Shown: piece by piece, positions 1 through 5,694 of the stretch | Position numbering within the stretch: the first letter of the stretch is position 1 | How the letters are laid out: every line of letters begins with the position of its first letter | Notes under the pieces: model-generated | What the model saw: the letters and a program-made list of their open reading frames with translations, nothing else | Told to the model about the DNA's origin: nothing | Databases searched by the model: none | Made by a program: the position numbers and the translations under genes | NCBI GenBank assembly: GCA_900545505.1 | Contig: UQZC01000046.1 | Coordinates: 1-9,369, forward strand | From: an uncultured Collinsella sp. | GTDB taxonomy: Bacteria > Actinomycetota > Coriobacteriia > Coriobacteriales > Coriobacteriaceae | Direction of reading: 5' to 3' | DNA: 9,369 nt

Positions 1-594
1 GGAGATATCTCGTTCTCCCCGAAACGTGCGAAAGCGACCGCTCCCCTGTGCACGGCAAACGACGCCTACAACGGACCCGCCCGCATCGTCTCGATCAACA
101 CGTCGGCACACAAGGGCACGCGCAAGTCGCCCGTCGCCGATGGACACGACACCGTTATAGAGCAATTTGGCCTCGCCTCTGATGCGCACGCCGGGCATTG
201 GCACCGCCAGGTTTCCTTTTTAGCTGCAGAGTCTATCCAGACGGCGCAGGCGCGCGGGCTCGATGTGCACGAGGGCGACTTTGGCGAGAACTTCACAACC
301 CGGGGCATCAACCTGCTCTCGCTCCCCTTGGGCACACAGCTCAAGCTTGGCAGCGAGGTGCTTGTCGAAATCAGCCAAATCGGCAAGGTCTGCCACGCAC
401 GCTGTGCCATCTACTATCTCGCCGGCGACTGCATCTTTCCCCACGAGGGCGTTTTTGGCGTGGTACTAAAGGGCGGAGAGGTCTACGCCGGCGACGATAT
501 CCAGGTAATCAAACTCGGCGACAGCACCTGTTCGTTCACCCCCGCCGAGGCCCTCGAAGAGATTGAGCAGGCTCGCCAGAAGGGCACGCTGTAG
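1..594 (+). CDS. MOSC-domain protein, 5' truncated by the window edge
   Basis: The frame is open from base 1 to a TAG at 592-594 and has no ATG, GTG or TTG codon before 265, which already lies inside the conserved domain, so the gene starts outside the window. From about visible residue 28 (ARIVSIN) the protein is a MOSC domain: GDFGENFTTRGINL, then the hallmark cysteine segment IGKVCHARCAIYY, then EGVFGVVLKGGEVYAGDDI near the end. MOSC domains bind the molybdenum cofactor or related sulfur groups, and the cysteine is the proposed sulfur carrier. Stand-alone or fused versions of this short type accompany molybdopterin biosynthesis genes. The first 27 visible residues are not MOSC and could be a linker to another domain upstream, for example a cofactor-biosynthesis enzyme; that partner cannot be seen. 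No convincing terminator follows the stop. Family call is firm; the precise role is unknown. Confidence 0.85.
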   Translation, partial: GDISFSPKRAKATAPLCTANDAYNGPARIVSINTSAHKGTRKSPVADGHDTVIEQFGLASDAHAGHWHRQVSFLAAESIQTAQARGLDVHEGDFGENFTTRGINLLSLPLGTQLKLGSEVLVEISQIGKVCHARCAIYYLAGDCIFPHEGVFGVVLKGGEVYAGDDIQVIKLGDSTCSFTPAEALEEIEQARQKGTL

Positions 595-719
595 TTATAA
601 AACCCCACGTTGAGATGGCTTTTACAGCCCAAAACTCCTCTCAAACAGAGCTCTGTAACGTTAAAGTTGAACTCTATGGTTTCTCAACAATTCATCATAA
701 CTGCAGGTCAAAGCCAAAG

Positions 720-764
720 CCTCAAGTTCAACTTGACCCTTTGGGACCTTTAAGGTTCAAGTTG
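720..764. promoter_or_regulatory. Cluster of inverted TCAAGTT half-sites upstream of the secreted hydrolase
   Basis: Positions 720-738 read CCTCAAGTTCAACTTGACC, an imperfect dyad around C729 with arms CCTCAAGTT and AACTTGACC. A second, overlapping dyad pairs CAACTTGA (729-736) with TCAAGTTG (757-764). Its 20-nt middle contains two further perfect small palindromes, CCCTTTGGG (737-745) and ACCTTTAAGGT (746-756). A related half-site, AAAGTTGAAC, lies at 663-672. The first dyad resembles operators of the MerR/SoxR family (SoxR box CCTCAAGTTAACTTGAGG) but has one extra central base. A regulator-binding region for the gene starting at 829 is the simplest reading. I could not place a convincing -35/-10 pair: TTCAAG at 756-761 and TAGAAT at 781-786 are 19 nt apart, which is only suggestive. 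Confidence 0.4.
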
Positions 765-828
765 AGGTCGAAAGCAGTAGTAGAATACCGTTCGAACCAT
801 AACCTACGATTGATTGCAGAGGGACTGG

Positions 829-1962
829 ATGCAGCATTCGAATCATCGCACCGCAGCGCTCATTGCGTCGAAGCCGGCTCGTATCATCACGAGCGCCGCG
901 CTCGCCGTTGCGCTGACGGCCACGCCGATGCTCTCCCCCGTTGCGGCGTATGCCGCCTCGCAGGCAACGCAGGACCAGCTTTCCGCAGCCCAGCAGAAGA
1001 TCGAAGCCGCCACGAGCGCCTACAACGACGCCCGCACCAAACTCGATGACCTGCAAAAGCAGATTGACTCCAATGAGGCAAGCATCGAGGAAATCGAGGC
1101 CAAGCTTCCCGAGCAGCAGGCCAAGGCAAGCTCCGCCATGCGCGATCTGTACAAGTATCAGAAGGGCACCAATCCCATCGTGAGCTTCCTGGTCAACGCG
1201 CAGAGCCTGGGTGAGTTCATCACGACCTGCAAATACACCAACCAGATCACGAGCTCGAGCGTCGACGAGATCGAACAGCTCAATAACATGCAAACCGAAC
1301 TCGAGCAGAACAAGGCTGAGCTCCAGCAGGCCAAGTCTCAGCTTGAGGCAGAGCAGAAAAACGCCGAGGATGCGCTGGCGCAGGCCCAGCAGCTCCGCAG
1401 CGAGGCACAGGCAAAAGCCGAGCAGGAAAATGCCGCCGAGCTTGCCAAGCTTGAGGCCGATAAGGCCGCTGCCGCCGAGAAGCTCTCGGGCGAGGGCGTG
1501 AGCGGCAGCAATTCCAGCAGCCAGGCCACCAACACCAACACCACCATCGACACCACGGTAAACAACGCCAATACCGGTAGTTCCGATTACGATTCGTTCA
1601 TTAATGAGTGGACGAGCCGCATCGACAATTATCTTGCCGGCTCCCCCATGGCAGGCCAGGGCTATAACTTTGCCGTCGCCGCCTGGAATACCGGTGTCGA
1701 CCCCCGTTGGTCCCCCGCCATCGCCTGTATCGAGAGCACCAAGGGTGCTTATTGCGCCAATTCTTACAACGCCTGGGGCTGGAGTGCCCGTGGCGGCGGT
1801 TGGCGCAGCTTTGGCAGCTGGAGCGAGGGCATCTCCGCTCACGTTGCCTATCTGGGCGCCAACTACGGCTCCACCCTTACCCCGGCAGCAGCCAAAAAGT
1901 ACTGCCCGCCCACGTGGCAGGACTGGTACAACAAAGTCGCCGCTCAGATGAACCGCATCTAA
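829..1962 (+). CDS. Secreted coiled-coil protein with C-terminal lysozyme-like (peptidoglycan hydrolase) domain
   Basis: The 377-residue product probably cleaves peptidoglycan outside the membrane. The start at ATG 829 is chosen because AGAGGGA (818-824) lies four bases upstream; an in-frame TTG at 814 lacks such a site. Residues 1-43 are a signal peptide (KPARII, then a hydrophobic stretch, ending AYA-A). Residues about 46-108 and 144-218 are long Glu/Gln/Lys/Ala-rich coiled coils like the N-terminal region of PcsB/NlpC-type hydrolases, where such coils regulate the enzyme and link it to the division machinery. Residues 222-252 are a Ser/Asn/Thr linker. Residues 255-377 look like a lysozyme-fold domain: DPRWSPAIACIESTKGAYC places E302 where the catalytic glutamate is expected, followed by YNAWGW and FGSWSEGISAHVAYL. 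Cysteines 300, 309 and 359 could form disulfides. Monocistronic, with a dedicated terminator. Bond specificity (muramidase, transglycosylase or glucosaminidase) cannot be told. Confidence 0.85.
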   Translation: MQHSNHRTAALIASKPARIITSAALAVALTATPMLSPVAAYAASQATQDQLSAAQQKIEAATSAYNDARTKLDDLQKQIDSNEASIEEIEAKLPEQQAKASSAMRDLYKYQKGTNPIVSFLVNAQSLGEFITTCKYTNQITSSSVDEIEQLNNMQTELEQNKAELQQAKSQLEAEQKNAEDALAQAQQLRSEAQAKAEQENAAELAKLEADKAAAAEKLSGEGVSGSNSSSQATNTNTTIDTTVNNANTGSSDYDSFINEWTSRIDNYLAGSPMAGQGYNFAVAAWNTGVDPRWSPAIACIESTKGAYCANSYNAWGWSARGGGWRSFGSWSEGISAHVAYLGANYGSTLTPAAAKKYCPPTWQDWYNKVAAQMNRI

Positions 1963-1972
1963 GTGCAACTGC

Positions 1973-2001
1973 AAAGGGCCCCAATGGGGCCCTTTTCTTT
2001 T
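1973..2001 (+). terminator. Strong intrinsic terminator between convergent genes
   Basis: A perfect 10-bp stem, AAAGGGCCCC (1973-1982) with GGGGCCCTTT (1986-1995), has a three-base loop (AAT) and is followed by TTCTTTT. It begins ten bases after the hydrolase stop codon. Its T tract runs into the stop codon of the convergent kinase gene (2000-2002). On the minus strand the hairpin is also present but its downstream tract is not T-rich, so it should act mainly on rightward transcripts. Confidence 0.93.
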
Positions 2002-3379
2002 AGGTAGCGGAGGTATCGACGACGCCGGTCGCATTGGCAACCGCGACTATGACGATCATGCATAGGAGCAACACACCCAATGCCTTGAGCCAGAGTTTCG
2101 CGAGTTTCTTGCCGCGATAGCTGTCGAGCAGTACGAATCGCCGACGAAGACGGCGCTTATCGAGCAGCGCAAAATGCATAAGCACCATAAGGCCATCGAC
2201 AAAGAAAAAATACTCGATTATGAGAAGCCACGTCGGGTAGCTTTGGTTTGCTCCCGTGGGGTGAAAGACGGCAAAGTGACTTCCGGCAAAGAACACAAGC
2301 AGCGAGAAGCAGATGAGCGTATTCCAAATGCGCCCCAGAGACTCCGGAACGCGAGAGAGCAGACCGCATGCAGCGGAGGCGGCAGGTCTAGGAAGCCCTG
2401 TGGGGTTCTGGAGCCCTTGGGGCGTCAACGCCGTCTCCGAGGCCGGAGTACGGACAGGCGCAGGCGCAGGAGGCCGCACGGGGCGACTCAGATCGTATGC
2501 CGCGCGTGTCGCCCGTCCCAACGCTTCCGCACTCGCAAAACGCTTGGCCGGGTCGAGCGCCATCGACATGCAGACGGCATCGGCAAGTGGAGTGGGAATG
2601 CCACGCGCCTCGCATTGCTCGCGCATGTCGAGCCCTGGTTTAGGGTCGACTCCCGTCAAGCAGAAGAACAACAGGACGCCAAGTGCGTAGACGTCGCTGC
2701 GCACACTCGTCTGCCCAAACCCATACTGCTCGGGCGGCGCATAGGGTCGCGTGCCAAACTTGACGGTGTCGGCATCGGCGCCATCGCGCCATACGCGCGC
2801 GATCCCCAAGTCGATAATCACCAGCGATGAAAACGTCAGGCCGTCATCAGGCGTATAGTTGGCACCTGTCACGATGATATTCGACGGCTTGAGGTCGCGA
2901 TGGATCACCGGCGCCGACGTCTCCCCCGCCATTGCAAAACCGGCATGGAGCTCGCCCACGGCGTCGCAAAGGACAGGATACAATTCACGCGCATAATCGG
3001 GGGTGGCTCCCAGACGGTCCACCAGCGCCCCGAGCGTCTCCCCTTCGATGTATTCCATAACCACGTTGAGCTCGTCGCCCACACGACGACAATCGACGAT
3101 TCTGGGCAGGTGCTCAAAACGTCTGCCTGCCCGCTGAACGGCAAACAGACGCTCGTATGCCCCGCCGATTTGAGCCGAAGCATCGATGCGTTTACGGACA
3201 AAGGGGCCGAGCGAACCACCGCCGGTCCCTTCAAAGTACACGAGCTCGGTTGTTTCAACGGATGAGCGCTTAAGTACACGCTCCACGCGATAGCTGTCGT
3301 CACAATCGAGCGACGCCAGGTGCTCGGCAAGCGCTGCGGTCAGCTCGTCATCGGAATATGTTGGGGTCTGAGTATCCAT
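2000..3379 (-). CDS. Membrane-anchored serine/threonine protein kinase
   Basis: A 459-residue Hanks-type kinase. Visible motifs: candidate ATP-binding lysine K63 (VRKRID), candidate helix-C glutamate E76, hinge VVMEYIEGETL (107-116), catalytic loop HRDLKPSN (160-167, D162), IIDLGIARV with DLG at 190-192 replacing the usual DFG, activation-segment end GTRPYAPPEQYG (209-220) and SDVYALGVLL (228-237). The N-lobe lacks a classical glycine-rich loop. After a Pro-rich linker (about 298-315) come three hydrophobic segments at about 352-371, 384-406 and 429-450, so the catalytic domain should face the cytoplasm from the N-terminus. There are no PASTA or other known sensor repeats. Start: ATG at 3379 is chosen by similarity of the N-terminus to remembered relatives, but GGAGG is only two bases upstream; ATG 3388 or GTG 3409 are alternatives. 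It lies 98 bp downstream of an HTH gene in the same direction, with no clear terminator between, suggesting co-transcription. Substrates unknown. Confidence 0.88.
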   Translation of the reverse strand: MDTQTPTYSDDELTAALAEHLASLDCDDSYRVERVLKRSSVETTELVYFEGTGGGSLGPFVRKRIDASAQIGGAYERLFAVQRAGRRFEHLPRIVDCRRVGDELNVVMEYIEGETLGALVDRLGATPDYARELYPVLCDAVGELHAGFAMAGETSAPVIHRDLKPSNIIVTGANYTPDDGLTFSSLVIIDLGIARVWRDGADADTVKFGTRPYAPPEQYGFGQTSVRSDVYALGVLLFFCLTGVDPKPGLDMREQCEARGIPTPLADAVCMSMALDPAKRFASAEALGRATRAAYDLSRPVRPPAPAPVRTPASETALTPQGLQNPTGLPRPAASAACGLLSRVPESLGRIWNTLICFSLLVFFAGSHFAVFHPTGANQSYPTWLLIIEYFFFVDGLMVLMHFALLDKRRLRRRFVLLDSYRGKKLAKLWLKALGVLLLCMIVIVAVANATGVVDTSAT

Positions 3380-3477
3380 AGCCTCCATCATAGCGCAGGG
3401 CGCAGACACCCCATGGCATCCGCGCCCCGTTCGTTTGCATCGTTGTTCGGCAGCTCCGCCGGCTCAGATATCAGCCG

Positions 3478-3900
3478 CTAACTCACCGTCTCCTCGCCAA
3501 AGCGATACAGCTCCTCGTTGACCTTTTGGAGGCTGCACCCGCGATCGATGCAAAAGATGATAATCGCATCGCGGCGGTCCTTGCAGTTAAGGACGCTTAC
3601 CCCGGCAGCCGTCAGCGCACGGTTAGTCTCTTTGAGCGTCAGCGCCATCGCAAAGGCAATCTGCAGCACCTTATTACGGCTCGGATGCCGCGCACCGGTA
3701 AAGATCTGATAGCCAAAGGTCTCATTGAGATCGGCCATACGAACCACGCGCGAGCGCTCCAAGCCCTTTTCCTGCAGTAGCTGCTTCAGGTAGTTCGAAA
3801 GCGACGGGGCGGCAAAGTCGTGTTCTTTGATATAGCCATCGATGTTTGGCGCGTCGAGAAGCTCATTGAGTAACTCGTCAGTCAGCTTTTTATCGGGCAT
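3478..3900 (-). CDS. XRE-like helix-turn-helix protein paired with the Ser/Thr kinase
   Basis: A 140-residue soluble protein. Start ATG 3900 is well supported by GGGAGGTG seven bases upstream. Residues about 33-97 form an HTH unit (LSNYLKQLLQEKGLERSRVV, then FGYQIFTGARHPSRNKVLQIAFAMAL), similar to the XRE/Cro fold, in which the YQIFTG segment would be at or near the recognition helix. A conserved C-terminal part follows (NCKDRRDAIIIFCIDRGCSL, then VNEELYRFGEETV) that is not typical of plain repressors. From memory, proteins of this size and layout recur beside Ser/Thr kinase genes in gut Firmicutes and Actinobacteria, so a DNA-binding output or scaffold for the kinase is a reasonable inference, not something the sequence shows. 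It begins 39 bp after the lipoprotein stop and precedes the kinase by 98 bp. Confidence 0.8.
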   Translation of the reverse strand: MPDKKLTDELLNELLDAPNIDGYIKEHDFAAPSLSNYLKQLLQEKGLERSRVVRMADLNETFGYQIFTGARHPSRNKVLQIAFAMALTLKETNRALTAAGVSVLNCKDRRDAIIIFCIDRGCSLQKVNEELYRFGEETVS

Positions 3901-3939
3901 ACGACTTCACCTCCCATACGGCGCAACGGTAGCGACATG

Positions 3940-4485
3940 CTAGGCCAACACCCAGCTTGCAGTGGCAGACTTATCAAACATGTTGGCAAAATACAGTGCC
4001 TTCTTGATATCGCCATCAAAGTAGATATTGCCCGCCACAGAGCCACCAGCGGCAAGGGTACCAGACTGTAGCTCATCGGAGCCCTCGCTGTAGTAACCCT
4101 GATTCTGCTGAGCGCCGTTGGCGTCCTCGCCCTTCCAGTCGTAGATGTTGTAATCTGCGCCCTCATCGCCATTGTTGACGTACGTGACGTGAATGCCCGT
4201 CATGGTCGAACCGTCATAATTTGTGAGGCCGGGCTGGACGGAATCGACAACGACGGAAAGACCGGCAGTCGTGGTCACCGTCGCACCAACCGCCAGGTCA
4301 GTCGTAGGCTGCTCTTCCTTCTTCGCCTCTTCCTTCTTGTCGCCATCGCCAGCGTCCTCGGTGACGGTCGCCTTATCGCTACCACAACCGGCAAGAAGAC
4401 CGGCAGTCCCCAAGGCGACGGTGGCGAATGCGCCCAGTGCAGCGCGACGGCTCAGCAGCACTTCGTTTTCGAGCTTTTTCATCAT
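3940..4485 (-). CDS. Lipoprotein with DUF4352-like immunoglobulin-type domain
   Basis: A 181-residue exported protein. The N-terminus combines a twin-arginine-like motif (LSRRAALGAF, 11-20), a hydrophobic stretch and a lipobox LLAGC, so C34 should be lipidated after signal peptidase II cleavage. An acidic/lysine-rich linker (about 38-62, DGDKKEEAKKEE) spans the wall-proximal space. The rest (about 64-181) is predicted beta-rich: VGATVTTTAGLSVVVDSV, then TGIHVTYVNNGDEGADYNIYDW, then LAAGGSVAGNIYFDGD. This is the pattern of the DUF4352/TRF2-like Ig-fold lipoproteins common in Gram-positive bacteria. No enzymatic motif is seen; binding or sensing is likely. Two adjacent ATGs (4485 and 4482) follow AGGAAGGA; the second is better spaced. 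The ribosome binding site lies inside a perfect inverted repeat. It heads the lipoprotein-HTH-kinase series. Confidence 0.78.
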   Translation of the reverse strand: MMKKLENEVLLSRRAALGAFATVALGTAGLLAGCGSDKATVTEDAGDGDKKEEAKKEEQPTTDLAVGATVTTTAGLSVVVDSVQPGLTNYDGSTMTGIHVTYVNNGDEGADYNIYDWKGEDANGAQQNQGYYSEGSDELQSGTLAAGGSVAGNIYFDGDIKKALYFANMFDKSATASWVLA

Positions 4486-4487
4486 GC

Positions 4488-4541
4488 ATCCTTCCTACGA
4501 TCCGGCTACCGTGCCAGCACACAGCACATCGTAGGAAGGAT
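4488..4541. repeat. Perfect 14-bp inverted repeat covering the lipoprotein ribosome binding site
   Basis: ATCCTTCCTACGAT (4488-4501) and ATCGTAGGAAGGAT (4528-4541) are exact reverse complements separated by 26 bases. In a minus-strand transcript that starts right of 4541, the two arms would pair and the second arm would contain the whole Shine-Dalgarno AGGAAGGA, two bases before ATG 4485. It is either an RNA element that hides the ribosome binding site or a two-site DNA operator with centres 40 bp apart. It is not followed by a T tract, so it is not an intrinsic terminator. Confidence 0.75.
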
Positions 4542-4644
4542 TGAACTTGAATTCATTAGCTGAGAGCTAAGGCTGCGGTAAACGGCCAATGCGGTTGTCC
4601 AAGCGCCGAACAAACGCGCTTTACGCGACCGTCTGCAGGCAACA

Positions 4645-4968
4645 TCAACCCACCGTGACGGATTCCCCGGTAAAGGTGCTCACAAGCAACAGAATAAAGA
4701 AGGCCAAATAGCTGATGCCCAGCAGGTAGGCGATGACCAAAAAGGCAATCCATCCTACATTGGTCTTACCGTCGGCGCGGCGCTGCTCACGACTGCGATA
4801 AAGCCAAATCGTCACGCCGATAGCAGTGATAAACAGTACGAGTGCCGCCGTAGCCAGCCCAGCAAGCACAAACATCACGCCAATGCCCACAGCGATGACC
4901 GGAAGCAGCAGCAAACCGCACCCGCATCCACCCGGACTATATACGGCAGACTGTCGGCGTCGCCTCAT
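4645..4968 (-). CDS. Small hypothetical membrane protein
   Basis: A 107-residue protein that I do not recognise. It starts with a basic, Gly/Cys-rich tail (MRRRRQSAVYSPGGCGCG), then hydrophobic segments at about 19-38 and 40-57, a charged loop RSREQRRADGKTN (58-70), and a third segment at about 72-97, ending in a short polar tail. ATG 4968 is preferred because GGGGGTGG lies seven bases upstream. A longer version from GTG 4998 would overlap the antitoxin stop codon by one base (TAGTG), so the gene is tightly coupled to higA and probably in the same transcript. The CGC motif beside the first membrane segment could be a metal or lipid site, but this is speculation. Whether it has anything to do with the toxin-antitoxin system is unknown. 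Confidence 0.65.
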   Translation of the reverse strand: MRRRRQSAVYSPGGCGCGLLLLPVIAVGIGVMFVLAGLATAALVLFITAIGVTIWLYRSREQRRADGKTNVGWIAFLVIAYLLGISYLAFFILLLVSTFTGESVTVG

Positions 4969-4997
4969 CGCCGCGCCACCCCCATCATCTTTGAGCA

Positions 4998-5339
4998 CTA
5001 CAGTGCGATAGCCTGCTGAACAGGAACGATCTTGTCGAGTTCCGGTTCGATCCGCCTTTTCTCGGCCTCAAGGTCAAACGCCACCTGAGCGCGCAGCCAA
5101 TAACCATCCGTCAGGCCAAAATAACGGCAAAGACGGAGGTCGGTGTCGGCCGTCACGCGACGTTTTCCCAAGACAATCTGCCCGATACGCTGAGCCGGAA
5201 TCCCAGTCTCTTTCGCAAGGCGATATTGAGAAATGCCCATGGGAACAAGAAACTCCTCTTTGAGAAGCTCACCAGGAGTCACCGGCGACAGCAAATCGGC
5301 CGAAGTCTCATCACTTGTGATAATCGACGATTTCGACAT
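4998..5339 (-). CDS. higA: HigA-family antitoxin (HTH, VapI/HigA type)
   Basis: A 113-residue XRE-family antitoxin that should bind and neutralise the HigB toxin encoded just upstream and repress the operon. Family hallmarks are TPGELLKEEFLVPMGISQYRLAKE (21-44), the recognition region GIPAQRIGQIVLGKRRVTADT (46-66) and LRLCRYFGLTDGYWLRAQVAFDLE (68-91). ATG 5339 is chosen because AGGAGA lies about nine bases upstream and the product then has the usual antitoxin length. The first 28 bases of the reading frame overlap the 3' end of the toxin gene, which is typical translational coupling for this family. A longer frame up to 5414 is open but unneeded. The C-terminal extension (about 92-113) is charged and may carry the toxin-binding part. 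Confidence 0.92.
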   Translation of the reverse strand: MSKSSIITSDETSADLLSPVTPGELLKEEFLVPMGISQYRLAKETGIPAQRIGQIVLGKRRVTADTDLRLCRYFGLTDGYWLRAQVAFDLEAEKRRIEPELDKIVPVQQAIAL

Positions 5340-5592
5340 TCCAAGCCATCTCCTGTCTCCACTCAAAACAGACCCGATAGCGCTCGTTAACACGGATGCT
5401 ATATTGACCGGCACGATCGCCCTTCAAAGCTTCCAGGCGGTTGCCCGGTGGAACGCGAAGATCATCAAGCGAAGCACAAACCTGCAGTTGGCGAATCTTC
5501 CTCAACGCAACACGCTCAAAGGGCACGAACCTCCTGACCCGCACACCCATGGCAAAGCGTTCGGTATCCTCATCTTTATACGATGCAATCAT
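5311..5592 (-). CDS. higB: HigB/GraT-type toxin of the RelE/ParE superfamily
   Basis: A 93-residue protein of normal length for the 'plasmid maintenance system killer' family, ribosome-dependent mRNA interferases. Recognisable parts: MIASYKDEDTERF at the start, LRVPPGNRLEALKGDRAGQYS (45-65, the classic PPGNRLE-LKGDR segment), IRVNERYRVCFEW (66-78) and the terminal VEIVDYH (86-92). The tract RQEMAW (79-84) is slightly longer than in some relatives. The toxin gene precedes and overlaps the antitoxin gene, the usual higBA order. Its Shine-Dalgarno is weak, which would keep toxin translation low. A TATAAT box on the minus strand at 5649-5644 is the likely operon promoter. Confidence 0.93.
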   Translation of the reverse strand: MIASYKDEDTERFAMGVRVRRFVPFERVALRKIRQLQVCASLDDLRVPPGNRLEALKGDRAGQYSIRVNERYRVCFEWRQEMAWNVEIVDYHK

Positions 5593-5603
5593 AGTATCGT
5601 CTT

Positions 5604-5649
5604 ACGTTAGTAACGTCAAACGTTTCTATAGACTTACATCTCTATTATA
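5604..5649 (-). promoter_or_regulatory. Likely higBA promoter/operator region
   Basis: On the minus strand a perfect -10 hexamer, TATAAT, lies at 5649-5644, about 50 bases before the toxin start. No good -35 is visible at 17-bp spacing. Between it and the gene are a perfect 13-base palindrome, ACGTTAGTAACGT (5604-5616), and an 8-base one, AAACGTTT (5618-5625). TTTGTTC (5657-5663) with GAACAAA (5674-5680) forms a further dyad just upstream of the -10. Any of these could be the autoregulatory HigA operator; the ACGTTA palindrome is my first choice. Confidence 0.5.
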
Positions 5650-5694
5650 TCGTACGTTTGTTCGTGTTTTCTAGAACAAATAGTCCTTTGCGCC

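Noticed and set aside
617..630. GGCTTTTACAGCC hairpin after the MOSC gene as a terminator
   Set aside because: The stem is only 4 bp and is followed by A-rich, not T-rich, sequence.
757..2040. Long minus-strand open frame opposite the secreted hydrolase (427 codons)
   Set aside because: It is antisense to a protein with a clear signal peptide, coiled coil and lysozyme domain, its translation is low-complexity Gly/Leu/Ala-rich, and it runs through the terminator hairpin. It is a by-product of GC-rich codon use.
4556..4570. TTAGCTGAGAGCTAA palindrome as a terminator or operator
   Set aside because: Six-bp arms with a three-base loop and no T tract; it has no clear relation to a start or stop, so it is left unassigned.
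4615..4627. Hairpin CGCG-CTTTA-CGCG after the membrane protein gene as a leftward terminator
   Set aside because: A four-bp stem with only a short T-containing tail is too weak to call.
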